Of a stretch of DNA of 64,000 bases, positions 22,263 to 34,100 are shown piece by piece. The notes under the pieces are model-generated. The model ran no database searches. It was given only the letters and a program-made list of their open reading frames with translations, and was not told where the DNA came from. How positions within the stretch are numbered: position 1 is the first letter of the stretch; every line of letters starts with the position of its first letter. The translations under genes were made by a program, and so were the position numbers. This DNA comes from Rana temporaria. Taxonomy: Eukaryota > Chordata > Amphibia > Anura > Ranidae. The stretch lies in assembly GCF_905171775.1 (NCBI RefSeq), contig NC_053489.1, forward strand, positions 325,355,972-325,419,971, read 5' to 3'.

Positions 22263-23639
22263 CATTTTTTACGAATGCCGCCTCTATTTACATATCAATG
22301 TGACGGTCTGCAACTATTTACATATTAATGCCACGGCTATTTGCATATCAATGCAGGTTATTTGAATGTGAACACAGGGTCTGCAGGTGAGTCATCTGTA
22401 CATGGCAAAGGGCAGAGCTGGGCAGCAGCAACAGAACTTTACACTGAGCTATCGGGACACAGCAGGGGACTAAAACTTCAAGGGATGAGGGAATTTAAAC
22501 TGAGATAGTTGGCATCTATGAGGCAGCTGCTTTGGGCCCCACAACAATGATGTGGCCCAGGACAGCTTCCCCTTTTTTGCCCTGCCTTAAAAACGGTCCT
22601 GGGTAGAGTACATTTTCATGACTGTCGCTGAGCGATTCGGTAATGTTTGCAGACTCGAAATGGTCCCAGAACTGATGAACTACATCTCAAACCTTTACTA
22701 AGGGTTATTTAGTAATGTTTAATAATTAATTAATCAGGTGAATTTAGTCCAGAAGTACCATATTTTCCAGAATTGTTCTTCCTTGTGGTTTGTTACGGCC
22801 ATGAGTTCATCATTGCAATTTTGTTCATCATTAAAAACCACAAACCAATTGGAAGTTGTATCGTTTGCTTCCAATACACTGGAATGCATATCTTTTCTGC
22901 ATTCAATAAATTAAAGTTTTGTTATGTTTTATTGGCAGTGGCATTTGTTGGCAGTGGTGTTAAATGAAGGAGGAATGCCTCTGGGTTATTGGGCATCTGT
23001 ATATCAGTCAGTTGTAAGATTATTTATGTCACATGATTCCACATGGAAATTAAAAAGAAAGAAAAAAGGAGAATTGCGGTACAGTGCAGTGATCTCGCCA
23101 AACCACATCGCACACCAACTGCTGCATTATTACTTTTTCTCCTGTAGGTGGCAATATAACCTTACATTGCTTAGTTATTATTAAGCTGTGTGCCTCAATT
23201 GACAATGGAGAATTATGAAGTCCATTGTTAGGGTTTACATACTTTTTATAGCAAGAAAAAAATACAATAATAGAGTTTAAGCAAATATAGCAAACAGGTG
23301 ATAACTAATGGCTCCATGGCACTTCGAAGGCTGTTCTGTCAGTTTCATAAATCTTTCTACAAAAACCTTAATTTTAGTGCTTTTGTCCACAAATTCCCTG
23401 TTCTGTGTCCCTTTCTTTGCATGCGGTGATCAGGAAACAATCTGAGGGACTGATGTAAAGGCAGGGATGAGAGAAGGAGCCTGTTCAAGAGTTTAATGCT
23501 AAATGCAATGCATTAGAAAGGAAAGCTGCCAGGTGCCTACACTGCTGAGGTTATCTCAATTTTAATAGCAGCTGGAGAGTGTTGTTGACTCAATACCAAA
23601 ACCTACTTGCTAAATTAGGAACTAGCAATTTATTCAGGT
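22263..23639. other. No gene seen
   Basis: Three loose copies of a TATTTACATATCAATG-like phrase occur at about 22285-22360. The rest appears single-copy and AT-rich. A short open frame at 22773-23184 has no recognisable domain and is interrupted. Confidence 0.4.
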
Positions 23640-23867
23640 TGAAAAAAAGACACAAATCCATCTGGTTCAACTAATAAAAGGGGGAAACAAAATCATACAA
23701 TCCCATATACACAATCCTATACCCACATTTGATCCAAAGGAAGGCAAAAAACCCCATCAAAGCATGAGCCAATTTGTTCCAGCAGGGGAAAAAATTCCTT
23801 CCTGATCCCCTGAGAGGCAATCGGATAGTGCCTGTATCAACTTTACCTATAAATGTTCATATCCAGT

Positions 23868-24553
23868 TGTAAGCAGCTGTCAGTGATAGGGCAGTCTAGT
23901 GCTGCAAGAGCAAGTGGTAAAGTAATCGTATGTATTCACACTGCAGTGAGTTGTTATGTTTATGTATGTACTTATGTTAACACTATTGACCTCTATAGTG
24001 TCTCCAACACCATTTTGGAGGAGCCCTGTGTCCTGATAGGCCGCACAAGATCTCAAGAGATTTGGGCAGCCATTTTGGGGTGGTTTCTTTATATAGGAAA
24101 GCTCAGGCACGTTTTAGGCAGAACACGTGTGGATGCAGATAGGGACAGAGACCCTGCTTGTGAGGGAGAGCTAGGAAAAGCCAGGGAGAGTGTTCCGGCC
24201 TGTGAGGGATAGTTCAGGGGTCCTACGGAGTCCTGCAGTGGTAACCTTGGTCAGATAAAAGACTCCCAGCTGCTACGGGTAACGTTTTTCCAGCCTCTTC
24301 CAATACGCATTGTGTGCTGGGGTATATAGTGTGCCATTAAGTGGGAAGTGCCTGTGATACTCAGAAATCCACATCGCTTAGAACAACAGTATCTGTACTC
24401 CATATTTGTGCCACCATGCCTGGAGAGGAACTATTTGCCGTTCGATTGTAAAGACTGTTACTACTACCACCTCTTGGTAATAAACGTTACCTTGTTCAAA
24501 GAACTTTACGTGTGTCTCCCTCTGTGAATCGCCACACCCTCACCCCGCTTACA
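23868..24553 (+). mobile_element. Solo LTR inserted in the LINE tail
   Basis: The 686-bp block starts TGTAAGC and ends GCTTACA, inverted as expected for an LTR (TG..CA). CAGT flanks both sides (23864-23867 and 24554-24557). Inside are a TATA-like TTTATATA at about 24088 and AATAAA at 24479-24484, in correct order for a plus-strand promoter and polyadenylation signal. No internal retroviral or gypsy genes are attached, so it is a solo LTR of an endogenous retrovirus or gypsy-like element. Confidence 0.75.
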
Positions 24554-24956
24554 CAGTTATATTATGTACATTTAGGAAAGAATTGAGATCGCTACTGAGC
24601 TAGCCAGAACCAGCTCTTGAGGAAGTCTATTCCACACTTTCACAGCTTTTACTCCAGACGTAAAGAGTCCCCCCCCCCCCCCTGTCCTCTGTGATAACTC
24701 ATCACCATTATGGACCAATTATGTATTTATACATGTTGATCATATTCCCCCCTAAATCTCCTCTTCTCAAGAGAGAATACATTCAGTTCCTCTAATCTTT
24801 CATCATAGCTGAGCTCCTCTTTGCATTTTATCAGTTTGTTTGCCCTTCTCTGCACTTTCTCCAGTTCCCCAATATCCTTTTTGTGAACTGGAGCCCAAAT
24901 TGAACTACATATTCCAGATAAGGTCTTACTAATGATTTGTACAGGGGTAAAATAAT

Positions 24957-24975
24957 ATCTCTCTCTCTCTCTCTG
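24957..24975. repeat. (CT)n microsatellite
   Basis: A short run of about nine CT dinucleotides within the LINE pseudogene. Confidence 0.9.
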
Positions 24976-25898
24976 GAGTCCATTCCTCTATTAATAGAAG
25001 AATGGACCAAAGTACCCAGATCCTTCTCCACCATTGATTCCCCCAGTTGTACTTCTCCTAGTATGTATGATGCATGCATATTCTTAGCCCCGAAGTACAA
25101 AACATTACATGTATCTACATTAAACCTAATTTAGCGCATAGTTGCCCAATTAAACAATGCATTGAGGTCAGCTTGTAAGTTGGCGACATCCTGTAAGGAA
25201 GTTTTTCCACTGCACAGCTTGGTGTCATCTGCAAACACGGAAATTGTACTTTTAATCACAGACCCAATATCATTTATAAATATATTAAAATGTAAGGGTC
25301 ACAACACTGAACCTTGGGGTATACCACTGATAACCTTAGACCATTCAGAGTAAGAGTCATTAACCATTACTCTATGAATTCTGTCTTTCAGACAGTTTTC
25401 TATCCATTTACAAACTGATATTTCCAAGCCTGTAGACTTTACCTTACACATTAGCCGCCTGTGGGGAATTGTGTCAAATGCTTTTGCAATGCTATGTCCA
25501 CAGTCACTCCTCTGTCCAAGGTTATACTTACCTCCTCATAAAAAGAAAACCGATTTGTCTGACAATTTCTGTCTTTCATGAATCCATGCTGTCTGATGCT
25601 TAAAATACTTTTCCAGCAAGAACTCATCTATATGGTCTTTAATTAAACTCTGTAATATCTTCACAACTATAGAAGTTAAACTAACAGGTTTATAGTTACT
25701 TGGTAAAGACTTATACCTTTCTGGGTGGATGCCACTTGGTCCAGGTGCTTTATCCACCTTTATTCTGTCCAAATATTTCTGGACCATATCACTTTTGAGC
25801 CCTTGTGGATCATTTGGGGCTGTGTTAATACCATCCCCATTATGGACATGAGCTCCTCCATGCTTCTTTGTATACACAGATCTGAAGAAAGTATTTAA

Positions 25899-26190
25899 TA
25901 GGGATGAGCTAAACACCCCCCGGTTCGGTTTTGCAGCAGAACGTGCGAAATAGGCAAAAAATTTGTGCGAACACACGAACATCATTAAAGTCTATGGGAC
26001 ACAAACGTGAAAAATCAAAAGTGCTTATATGCACGGTATTGCTATAAAAAGTGTTTGGGTACCCGGGTTCTGCCCCAGGGGACATGTATCAATGCATGTT
26101 TCCCCATCCCGCCCACCAATAGTGGCTGACCCTGTCTGACCTATCAGCCCCTATTATAATCTACCTCACCCCCCCCCCCTCAATCCTAGT
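25899..26190. mobile_element. Left terminal fragment of a hAT element (TAGGGATGAGC)
   Basis: It starts TAGGGATGAGCT, the same terminus as the inward-read right end at 14641, and contains TTCG and GCGAAC motifs. It cuts the LINE at its left. No matching other end is seen before the TTAA element begins at 26195. It may represent the left end missing from the hAT element at 198-14641, in another copy. Confidence 0.6.
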
Positions 26191-26649
26191 TTAACCACTT
26201 GCCGCCCGCCAATGACAAATTGACGGCGGAAACGTGGTTGTAGAATCCTGACTGGACGTCATATGACGTCCTCAGGATTCTGAGCCGCTGCGATCGTTGT
26301 TGCAGGGTGTCAGTCTGACACCCCGCAACACCGATCAAGGTAAAGAGTCTCTCACGGAGACTCTTTACCACGTGATCAGCCGTGTCCAATCACGGCTGAT
26401 CACGATGTAAACAGGAAAAGCCGGTAATCGGCTTTTCCTCACTCGCGTCTGTCAGATGCGAGTAGAGGAGAGCCGATCGGCTGCTCCTGTGACGGGGGGG
26501 GGGTGTGCTGATCGATTATCAGCACAGCCCCCCCGAGGATGCCCACTGGACCACCAGGGATGCCCACTGGACCACCAGGGATACCCACTGGACCACCAGG
26601 GATTAAAAAAATAAAAATAAAGGTATGTCACCCTAGACCACCAGGGATA

Positions 26650-26814
26650 GGGTTGCCAACTCATCCCTTTAAACAGAACACATATTAATTACACAGGTTC
26701 TGAGGCTAATTTAATGCAAATAAGGCACCAAGTGAGTTTAATTACCTCCTTAATCAGCCACAGAACCTGTGTAATTAATATGTGTTCTGTTTTAAAGGGA
26801 TGAGTTGGCAACCC
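26650..26814. mobile_element. Palindromic MITE (GGGTTGCCAACTCATCC), TA TSD, intact
   Basis: The ends GGGTTGCCAACTCATCCC and GGGATGAGTTGGCAACCC are perfect inverts. The element is a near-complete hairpin around the region at 26710-26750. TA lies on both sides. It provides the unoccupied TTAA site corresponding to the filled site in the copy at 53543. Confidence 0.9.
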
Positions 26815-26948
26815 TAACCAGGGATGAGGACACAAAAAATGGATGCCAATCAGTGCCGCAATGGATGCCAATCAGTGCCCACAATGGGCATCACTGATTG
26901 GCAGGCATTGTTTGGCACTGATTGGCATCCATTAGTAAAACACATACA

Positions 26949-27222
26949 ATAGTGCCCATCTATGCCCATCCGTGCCACCTATCAGTGCCCATCCGTGCCG
27001 CCTATCAGTGCCCATCCGTGCTGCCTATCAGTGCCCATCCGTGCCGCCTATCCGTGCCCAGCCGTGCCACCTATCCAAGCCCATCCATGCCGCCTATCCG
27101 TGCCGCCTATCAGTGCCCATCCGTGCCGCCCATCAGTGCCGCATATTAGTGCCCATCAATGGCACATCAGTGCCACCTCATTGGTGCCCATCAGTGCCGC
27201 CTTATCAGTGCCCATCAGTGAA
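26949..27222. repeat. 20-24-bp minisatellite in the TTAA element
   Basis: Repeated CAGTGCCCATCCGTGCCGCC phrases, about 12 copies, with units shortened or exchanged. The open frames here are repeat by-products. Confidence 0.85.
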
Positions 27223-27509
27223 GGAAAAAACGTACTTATTTACAATGTTTTATAATAGAAACAAAAAAAACACGTTTTTTTTTCTAAATTTTCGGTAATT
27301 TTTTATTTTTTTTTGCAGAAAATAAATATCCCAGAGGTGATCAAATACCACCAAAAGAAAGCTCTATATGTGGGTACAAAATGATAAAAATGTAGTTTGG
27401 GTACAGTGTAGCATGACCGCGCAATTGTCATTCAAAGTGCAACAGCACTGAAAGCTAAAAATTGGTCTGGGCGGGAAGGTGTATAAGTGCCCTGTATGGA
27501 AGTGGTTAA

Positions 27510-27984
27510 AAACTCCTATAGCCTTCCCATGAACCCCTTCCCCAGCACAGCAGACCCCCTGCAATCTAGGTGCAAACCATCCTTAGCATATAGGTTGTAC
27601 CCCAAAGTGAGCATAGTGCTATAGAAACCAAAAGCCCATTAATAAAGACATTTTTCTATATTTTGCAAGCCATGACAAGAACAATTACATACCAAAAACA
27701 GTTCATTGCATTTAATATGCTAAATCATTCTTTGTGAAATGCAGGTTTACAGTTGCTTGAGTCATTATGAATATAAGACAAATATTTGCCCAGAATATAA
27801 CAGAGAGCATTAAAATACAAACAAGAATATGATTTTTTGGCAGGATATCTTGGGGTGGTGAACAGGGCATTGTTAGTGCAGCCAATAAAGCTGCACAGAC
27901 ATTCAGATGGAACCACCTCATTACTGAGAAAGTGCGGACATTGTGCAGTTGACTGTGATCTTACCTGGTTTTGCTATCTTGCAG
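27510..27984. other. Upstream flank or intron of PTGR1
   Basis: No gene was recognised. It ends in a pyrimidine-rich stretch and CAG that serves as the acceptor for the first coding exon. A non-coding first exon must lie upstream, but no promoter or exon could be identified with confidence. Confidence 0.4.
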
Positions 27985-28100
27985 TCTCCACAGAATGGTG
28001 CTCTCTCGTTCATGGACCCTGGTGAAGCACTTTGAGGGGCCACCCAAATTGTCTGACTTCAAATTAGTGGAAACTCAATTGCAAAAGTTAAAAAATGGAG
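27985..28100 (+). CDS. ptgr1: ptgr1 coding exon 1 (residues 1-35)
   Basis: The acceptor TTTTGCTATCTTGCAG precedes 10 non-coding bases and then ATG at 27995. The frame starts MVLSRSWTLVKHFEG, the expected start for the family, and ends at donor GTAGGT (28101) with one base of codon 36. The acceptor implies an upstream non-coding exon. Confidence 0.93.
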
Positions 28101-31100
28101 GTAGGTGTGTTTGTCTTCCTTAATAGAATACAGGATTATTCCATATACTGCACTTTATATCTGTTAGAACTTTTTTGGAAGGGTAAAGGCCATTATCCCA
28201 TTAAACCTTTTAGCAACAATATTTCTGACACTTTTGAGTTAATAATGGATGAAATCTCATTGGTTCCTATGTGCTACTGCATGTGCTACATTATATTATA
28301 CTGTATACTGTGTTAATATATACTATAGGCATTTTATGAATACTGTGATGCCCTGTACACACAACCGGTTTTTCCGTCGGAATAAACTCTGACAGTTTTT
28401 CTGATTGAATTCCGTTCAAGCTGTCTTGCATACACACACACGGTCACACTAAAATCCGACCGTCAAGAACGCGGTGACGTAAAACACTACGACGAGCCGA
28501 GAAAATTAAGCTCTATGCTTCCGAGCATGCATAGAATTGTTTCCGAGCATGCATGTTTTTTTTAATTTCCGACGGACAAAGTCCAATGGGGCATACACAC
28601 GGACGGAATATCTGATGAAAAGCTTCCGTCTGACTTTTTCCGTCGGAAATTCCGCTCGTGTGTACAAAGCATTAGTGGTAAAACTCCCTCCGTAATTTAA
28701 TTAGGTCTTTGCTACCTTATGATGACATAACACCAGTGGAAGTTCATCTCTAATGCACAAATATTTAAATATCAATTTACAACTATTATTCTGTAAAGCA
28801 TATTATGCAGTACAATGCAAATGTTGTTTGAAGTAGTTGATAAAGTACACACATTTAGTCGTTTCTATTATGACGCGGTATACTGTTTTTGTCGATGTTG
28901 TATGCTGTCAACTAATTGAATGTATTTTCACGCGACAGAGGTGTTGATGGAAGCTGAGTGTTTTAGCGTGGACCCATACATGAGGTAAGAAATTATTTAA
29001 TTATGTCATGATTAAAGCGGTTGTAAACCCGCATCAAAATTTCTTATTTTTTTTCTCCTGCAAGGCAAAAGTCATAATGAGCTAATATGCACCGCATATT
29101 AGCTCATTATGAAATACTTACCTCGGAACGAGGTGTGTAGAACTTACCTGGTTCACGCCGAGCGAGAAATCATCTTGACTCGGCGTGTCTTCCGGGTATC
29201 GCCGCTCCAGCACTGTGATTGGCTAGAGCGGTGATGACGTCACTCCCGCGCATGCGCACGGGAGATTTAAATTCGGCAAGGTCCGGCAGCTACCGGTCCT
29301 TTAGCCGAGGATCCCCCCTGCGCATGCGCCGCTGCAATCAGCGGCGCATTGCGAGGGGAATATCTCCTAAACCGTGCAGGTTTAGGAGATATTCTTTATA
29401 CCTACAGGTAAGCCTTATTATAGGCTGAATTAAGGCCCATACACATGATCGGATTTTCCGACAACAATGGTCTGACGGACGTGTTTAATCGGACAATCCA
29501 ATCGTCTGTATGCTCCATCAGACAATTGTTATTGGAATTTCCGACAACAAATGTTGGCTGTGCATGCTCTCAAATTTTCTGACAAAACATGTGTTCCTTC
29601 GGATCATCCGATCGCGTGTACACAAATCCGTCGGACTAAAATCCAAAGTACAAACACGCATTCTCCAAACTAATGCTAAACATCAGACAAAAACAGCAGA
29701 AGTTGCCCAAAGGGTGGTGGAAAAGAGCTGAAAAAACACGTGGTTTGGTGTATGTTGGCTGAAATTTTCTGCCTTCTGTATGCATACCAAGTTCACGGCC
29801 AACGCCCCTTGATAAAAATCCACGGAAAAGTCAGATGGAAGTCCCATCGTGTGTATGAGGCTTTAAAGTGATACCAAAAACTCAGTTTCCGGTCAGTTTC
29901 TGCACCGGAAACTGACCGGAAACTGACTGCATGGTGTGAACTAGAGCTAACTAGGGCCATTGGAATACATGGAAAAAACGCATTTTGTGCAGAAAAAAAG
30001 CACATGGAACTGAACGGAACTGCATCTGGTGTGAACTGACCCTTAATACACATGCTCTTAGCAAAAAATCCTAGGGGATAGAACTAACACTCTGGAAAGG
30101 TGACATTGTTAGCAATTAGCTTGCTTGCTACTAGATGGCTCTGATGAATAGTATAGGGAAACGGATAAATGGGTGTTAGGTCCCTTTTAGAGGAAATCCT
30201 CCTCTAGTGAGATAGTGGGTGTAGTTAGTACCCATATAAATGTGTGGGAGGTACCTAGCGTATGATGGGACATGGGAGCCAAACACTCCAGAGCTATCTG
30301 GATGTAGTTGGTTACTATTCTAGGGCCCCTCAACAGGGCTGAAACTGCAGGGGAGGTGGTAGGAACAGCTGTAGTCTTCCTGACTCCTTTGAAGGCTTTT
30401 TAGGCAAGGCTGGGGTCCTCTGATGTGAATGCTGGTGACACCTGGTGGAATGAGTTTACATCTGGGAGCGGACACGGGTGGGTAGAGCTATGGAACAAGA
30501 CTTTGGTAGAGAAACTGGTATACTAATGAGGGCACCTTGATTATCATACTCGGTGAACGAAGCTGAAATCTGTGGATTTAGTATACATGAGAGAAGTGGT
30601 CCCAACTCTGTGGTACTCCCAAAGAGAGACAGTGTCCATGAAAGATGGATTACAAATTGTGTGTTGGTGTTCTGTGCTTAAATGACAACTACAGAATGTC
30701 TACTCTACTACTGTATGATGTTACATACCAAGGAATTCTGTTATTATGTCAATGTGATGTCAGATACCATGAAATTCCTACAAAGTTATAGTAAAGTGTG
30801 GAAAATGCAGTTTGTGTGTGGACAATCCCTTATTCCTAAATATTAAGGCCTACAGCTGGGAATGTCAGGAGTGAGCCTGTGGCCAGGAGTTTGACGCAAT
30901 ATGTCAAATGGTTCCATAAACAATGGGCGGGTAGTTGTCTTATCCAAGAAGAACTGGGGCAGAAACAGTTTGACACCAACACCTAGCCAATCACAAGCCC
31001 CCTTACAACATTTATATTTATTATATTCCCAAACCATGCCTCTAAACAAGGAAGTTGTGTGAGATATATAGTATAGTATATTCATAACTCAGTGATTGTC

Positions 31101-34100
31101 CTTCCAATACTGAATAACCGTAACAGGCAGAAGCAATCAAGCCACTTACATAGACTCAAGAATCAAGACTTACATAGAAAAAGCTAAACACTGTTCGGCC
31201 TTGGTACAGCTAGGTGAAAAAATATTAATTTTAATTAAAGACAGAACAGCATAGGTCAGGGTCCCTACAGGACTTGTACGGTATGTCAGAAGTCCTTGAA
31301 TAATAAAGTACCAAGATTGCCCACAATATTCAATAAGATTCTTTTGTGTTACTCACTTGCACTAATAGAAAAATAGCATGTAAATGTGTAAAACATGTAA
31401 AGCTGCCTCAGATATTTCTGTGATATCCTAAACATGGCCAATTTTATCATTGTACTAGGCCATACAGTAAGAGAATGATGAAGGAAGGAGACATCATGAT
31501 GGGAACTCAAGTTGCAAGGTAACATTTTATTATGTCTTCTGGCTGCGTAATTCATGGAGTTTTTCTATTAGTGAAAACAGTCATAAAAGTATCCTATTTC
31601 TTGGTAAGAATGAACATAGGATACATTAATGATATATCTAAATTTGCTATATTTTTTTTAATCTTATTACATAACATCATTTGAAAATGTAAGAACACCC
31701 CATGGAAATTGTTGATTTTTTTCTATATGCAATAACAGTACCTAATCGGTAAAGGTGATATACTTGAAAAAATTACTTAAAATTGGCATGGTGTTTTAAA
31801 TCGTATAATTGAAACTAACAAATTTGCAAATTTGTCACCTGGAAAAAATAAGTACAGTATACCTCAACATTTACCACTATTTCATGAAAAAAAAATCATG
31901 AAAGAAGAATCAGGTGTTCCAGATTAGGCACTGATTATTACAACCTTCTTTAAAGGTGGCCACACGATAAGAATTTCGATCGAAAATCCAAAACGAATGT
32001 AAAATCGACCGATTTTCGTATCATTAGTGTGCTTGTTCGACACACGATTTTCGTACGACAGCCGAAATTTCGAGAACCAACATGTTGTGTTTTTTTTTTC
32101 AAAAAACTTCCAAAATTCGTATCGCTAATGGTAGAGTTGGACGATTTGACCTAAGAAACAGAACTGCGCATGATCCCAAGAAAATTCAAACCGGAAGGAA
32201 AATATACCGAAAAAAACACGAAAGAATGTTCGTATAGAAAGAAACAATGATATTAATTCATAAAAAACTGTAGTCCACACCAAATTCTAAAGAGGTGCCA
32301 AGTCTGCAAGAAAAGTAAATAAATGATTGTGCATATATATATAGTTTCTTTCACACCTTTCATGACATGACATGAAAAAATATAAAGAAAGCAGACAATA
32401 ATGACATTTGCTATAAACCACAATTGTGTTTAGAAAAAGTCTGCAAGTATGCTTCAGTCGGGAGGTGCCGAGAAAAGTGTACTAAACCATAAATTCTGTG
32501 CATCTGTAATGGAAATTGAAATAAATGTATAACATCTATGGGGGACCCTGGCCTGGCCTGCTCTAAGCACTCTTTATATAAATATTTTTTTAAAATATAG
32601 ACATTTGCGCCACTGGTCAGTATTTTTATGCGAATAGGCACATACACCACACTCCCTTAACTAAAATAAAGGTAAAAGACCCTTTACGCATGTGTACACA
32701 TACCCATAAATATGTGTGAATATGTGCAAATACACCCCATCCTTTTTTTTCTGCCAGCAATTTCTGATGTTTATATCAGTACAGTGTGCAAGTACCCTGA
32801 AAAGTAATACTAATGCCTCACGTTTTTTCTAGTATAATCACATTTCTATGCACAGATTGAAGAAAAGGAATACAATAAAGAGAAACACTTTCAATTTGTA
32901 GTGATCACCATTGTAGCCTTTGGATTCCTATGCACGGCTTCCCTGAGCTTCCACGCACTCAACAATTCTTAGAATATCCTCTAATCCCCCCTACTTATGT
33001 GCACGTCAGTGTCATAGCTTGGCCAAAACTTTCAAAATAATACTTGTAGCCCTAGTATAAAAGCTTGTTTCTTTCCTTGCCTAAACCTTAGTAAAGTATT
33101 ATGGACCTAGCCCTATGTCCAGCTAGTGCCAAATGTTGTGCTATCACATGTACATCCATTAATACACAATAGAGTTCTTTGTAAAAATTTGAATACACAA
33201 TCTTTTTAATCAACCTATATTGTATTACATCTTTAGGGTTTTGGAAAGCAAAGACGCAGCATTTCCAGTTGGTAGTTATGCTATATCAAATGCTGGCTGG
33301 ACTACTCATTCCGTCTCTCAAGGGAAGGACCTGAGTCCTCTACTGCCAAACTGGCCTGACCATATCCCCAAGTCCCTGGCTCTTGGAACAATAGGAATGC
33401 CTGGGTGAGTAACTACAATCTATAAATTAATCGTAAAGCTGATCTGTAGCCTTTGCTAAAAAAGACATAATAATATCTCTAATGCAGTTGATGTTGTTAA
33501 ATGTATTTATCACTTGTGAATTCCAAAGCTTTGTATTTGAGATCAATTGTAGTTTATTCCACTGATAGCTAGTAGATAGCAGATAAAGGTCTGTTGCAGC
33601 TGTGCAGAAAAGCCCCTTGTGAATTTAGAACAGTGCAGCCAAAGGCAAGCACCAAGCTGTGTTAGAATGTAGCATTTACAGATCATGTAGTGGGGCATGA
33701 TGAGTGCATTTTCCTGAATCCCTACCCAAAACCAATGTCTGTATTATCAATATGCAACCAGACAGCAATTTCATGGCAGAAATGAAAGCCAATAAAGAAA
33801 AAATAGGTGCAAATTTAGAATCAATAATGCAAAACAGGTTCACAATGTCAAGGAGCACATATACAAGCATGATCAGAAGTTTGCATACCCTGGCATAAAT
33901 TGTGAGATTTTGGCATTAATATTGAAAATATGTCTGATCATGCCAAAAAACTGTCTTTTATTTAAGGATCACAATCACATGAAGCCATTTATTATCACAT
34001 AGTTTTTTGGATCTTTTTTAAATCATAATGATAACAGAAATCACCCAAATGACCCTAATAAAATGTATACATACCCTGGAATGTTTGGCCTTGGTACAGA

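Larger units (their letters stand above)
23640..25897 (-). pseudogene. CR1/L2-type LINE reverse transcriptase, decayed, split by an LTR
   Basis: On the minus strand from about 25897, decayed frames show KVDKAPGPSGIHP and NYKPVSLTSIVVKIL, both classic for CR1/L2-like non-LTR reverse transcriptases. The catalytic FADDTK is encoded at about 25218-25240, and EKDLGTLVHSS lies near 25030. The 3' untranslated tail continues at lower coordinates with CCTTCCTGATCCCCTGAGAG. It is interrupted by the LTR at 23868-24553, and the two tail halves read across the insertion. Multiple shifts and stops are present, and the 5' half is missing, cut at 25897 by a hAT-family terminus. The clade is inferred from motifs; an L2/CR1 relative is most likely. 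Confidence 0.85.
26195..27505 (+). mobile_element. TTAA-flanked DNA element, complete copy
   Basis: TTAA flanks both sides (26191-26194 and 27506-27509). The ends CCACTTGCC and GGAAGTGG are short inverted repeats. It contains GGACGTCATATGACGTCC and CACGGCTGATCACG palindromes, two tandem repeats and a nested TA-flanked MITE (26650-26814). No transposase frame. TTAA targets point to piggyBac or Kolobok. Confidence 0.85.

Noticed and set aside
22773..23184. Two overlapping short frames that might be a small membrane protein
   Set aside because: No conserved motif, no splice context, and composition like the surrounding AT-rich DNA.
30250..30300. Candidate ptgr1 exon 3 at TATGATGGGACATGG
   Set aside because: The frame and flanks do not encode the EGD..M.G.QVA segment, and no GT-AG borders fit. 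The segment is found intact at 31459-31518.
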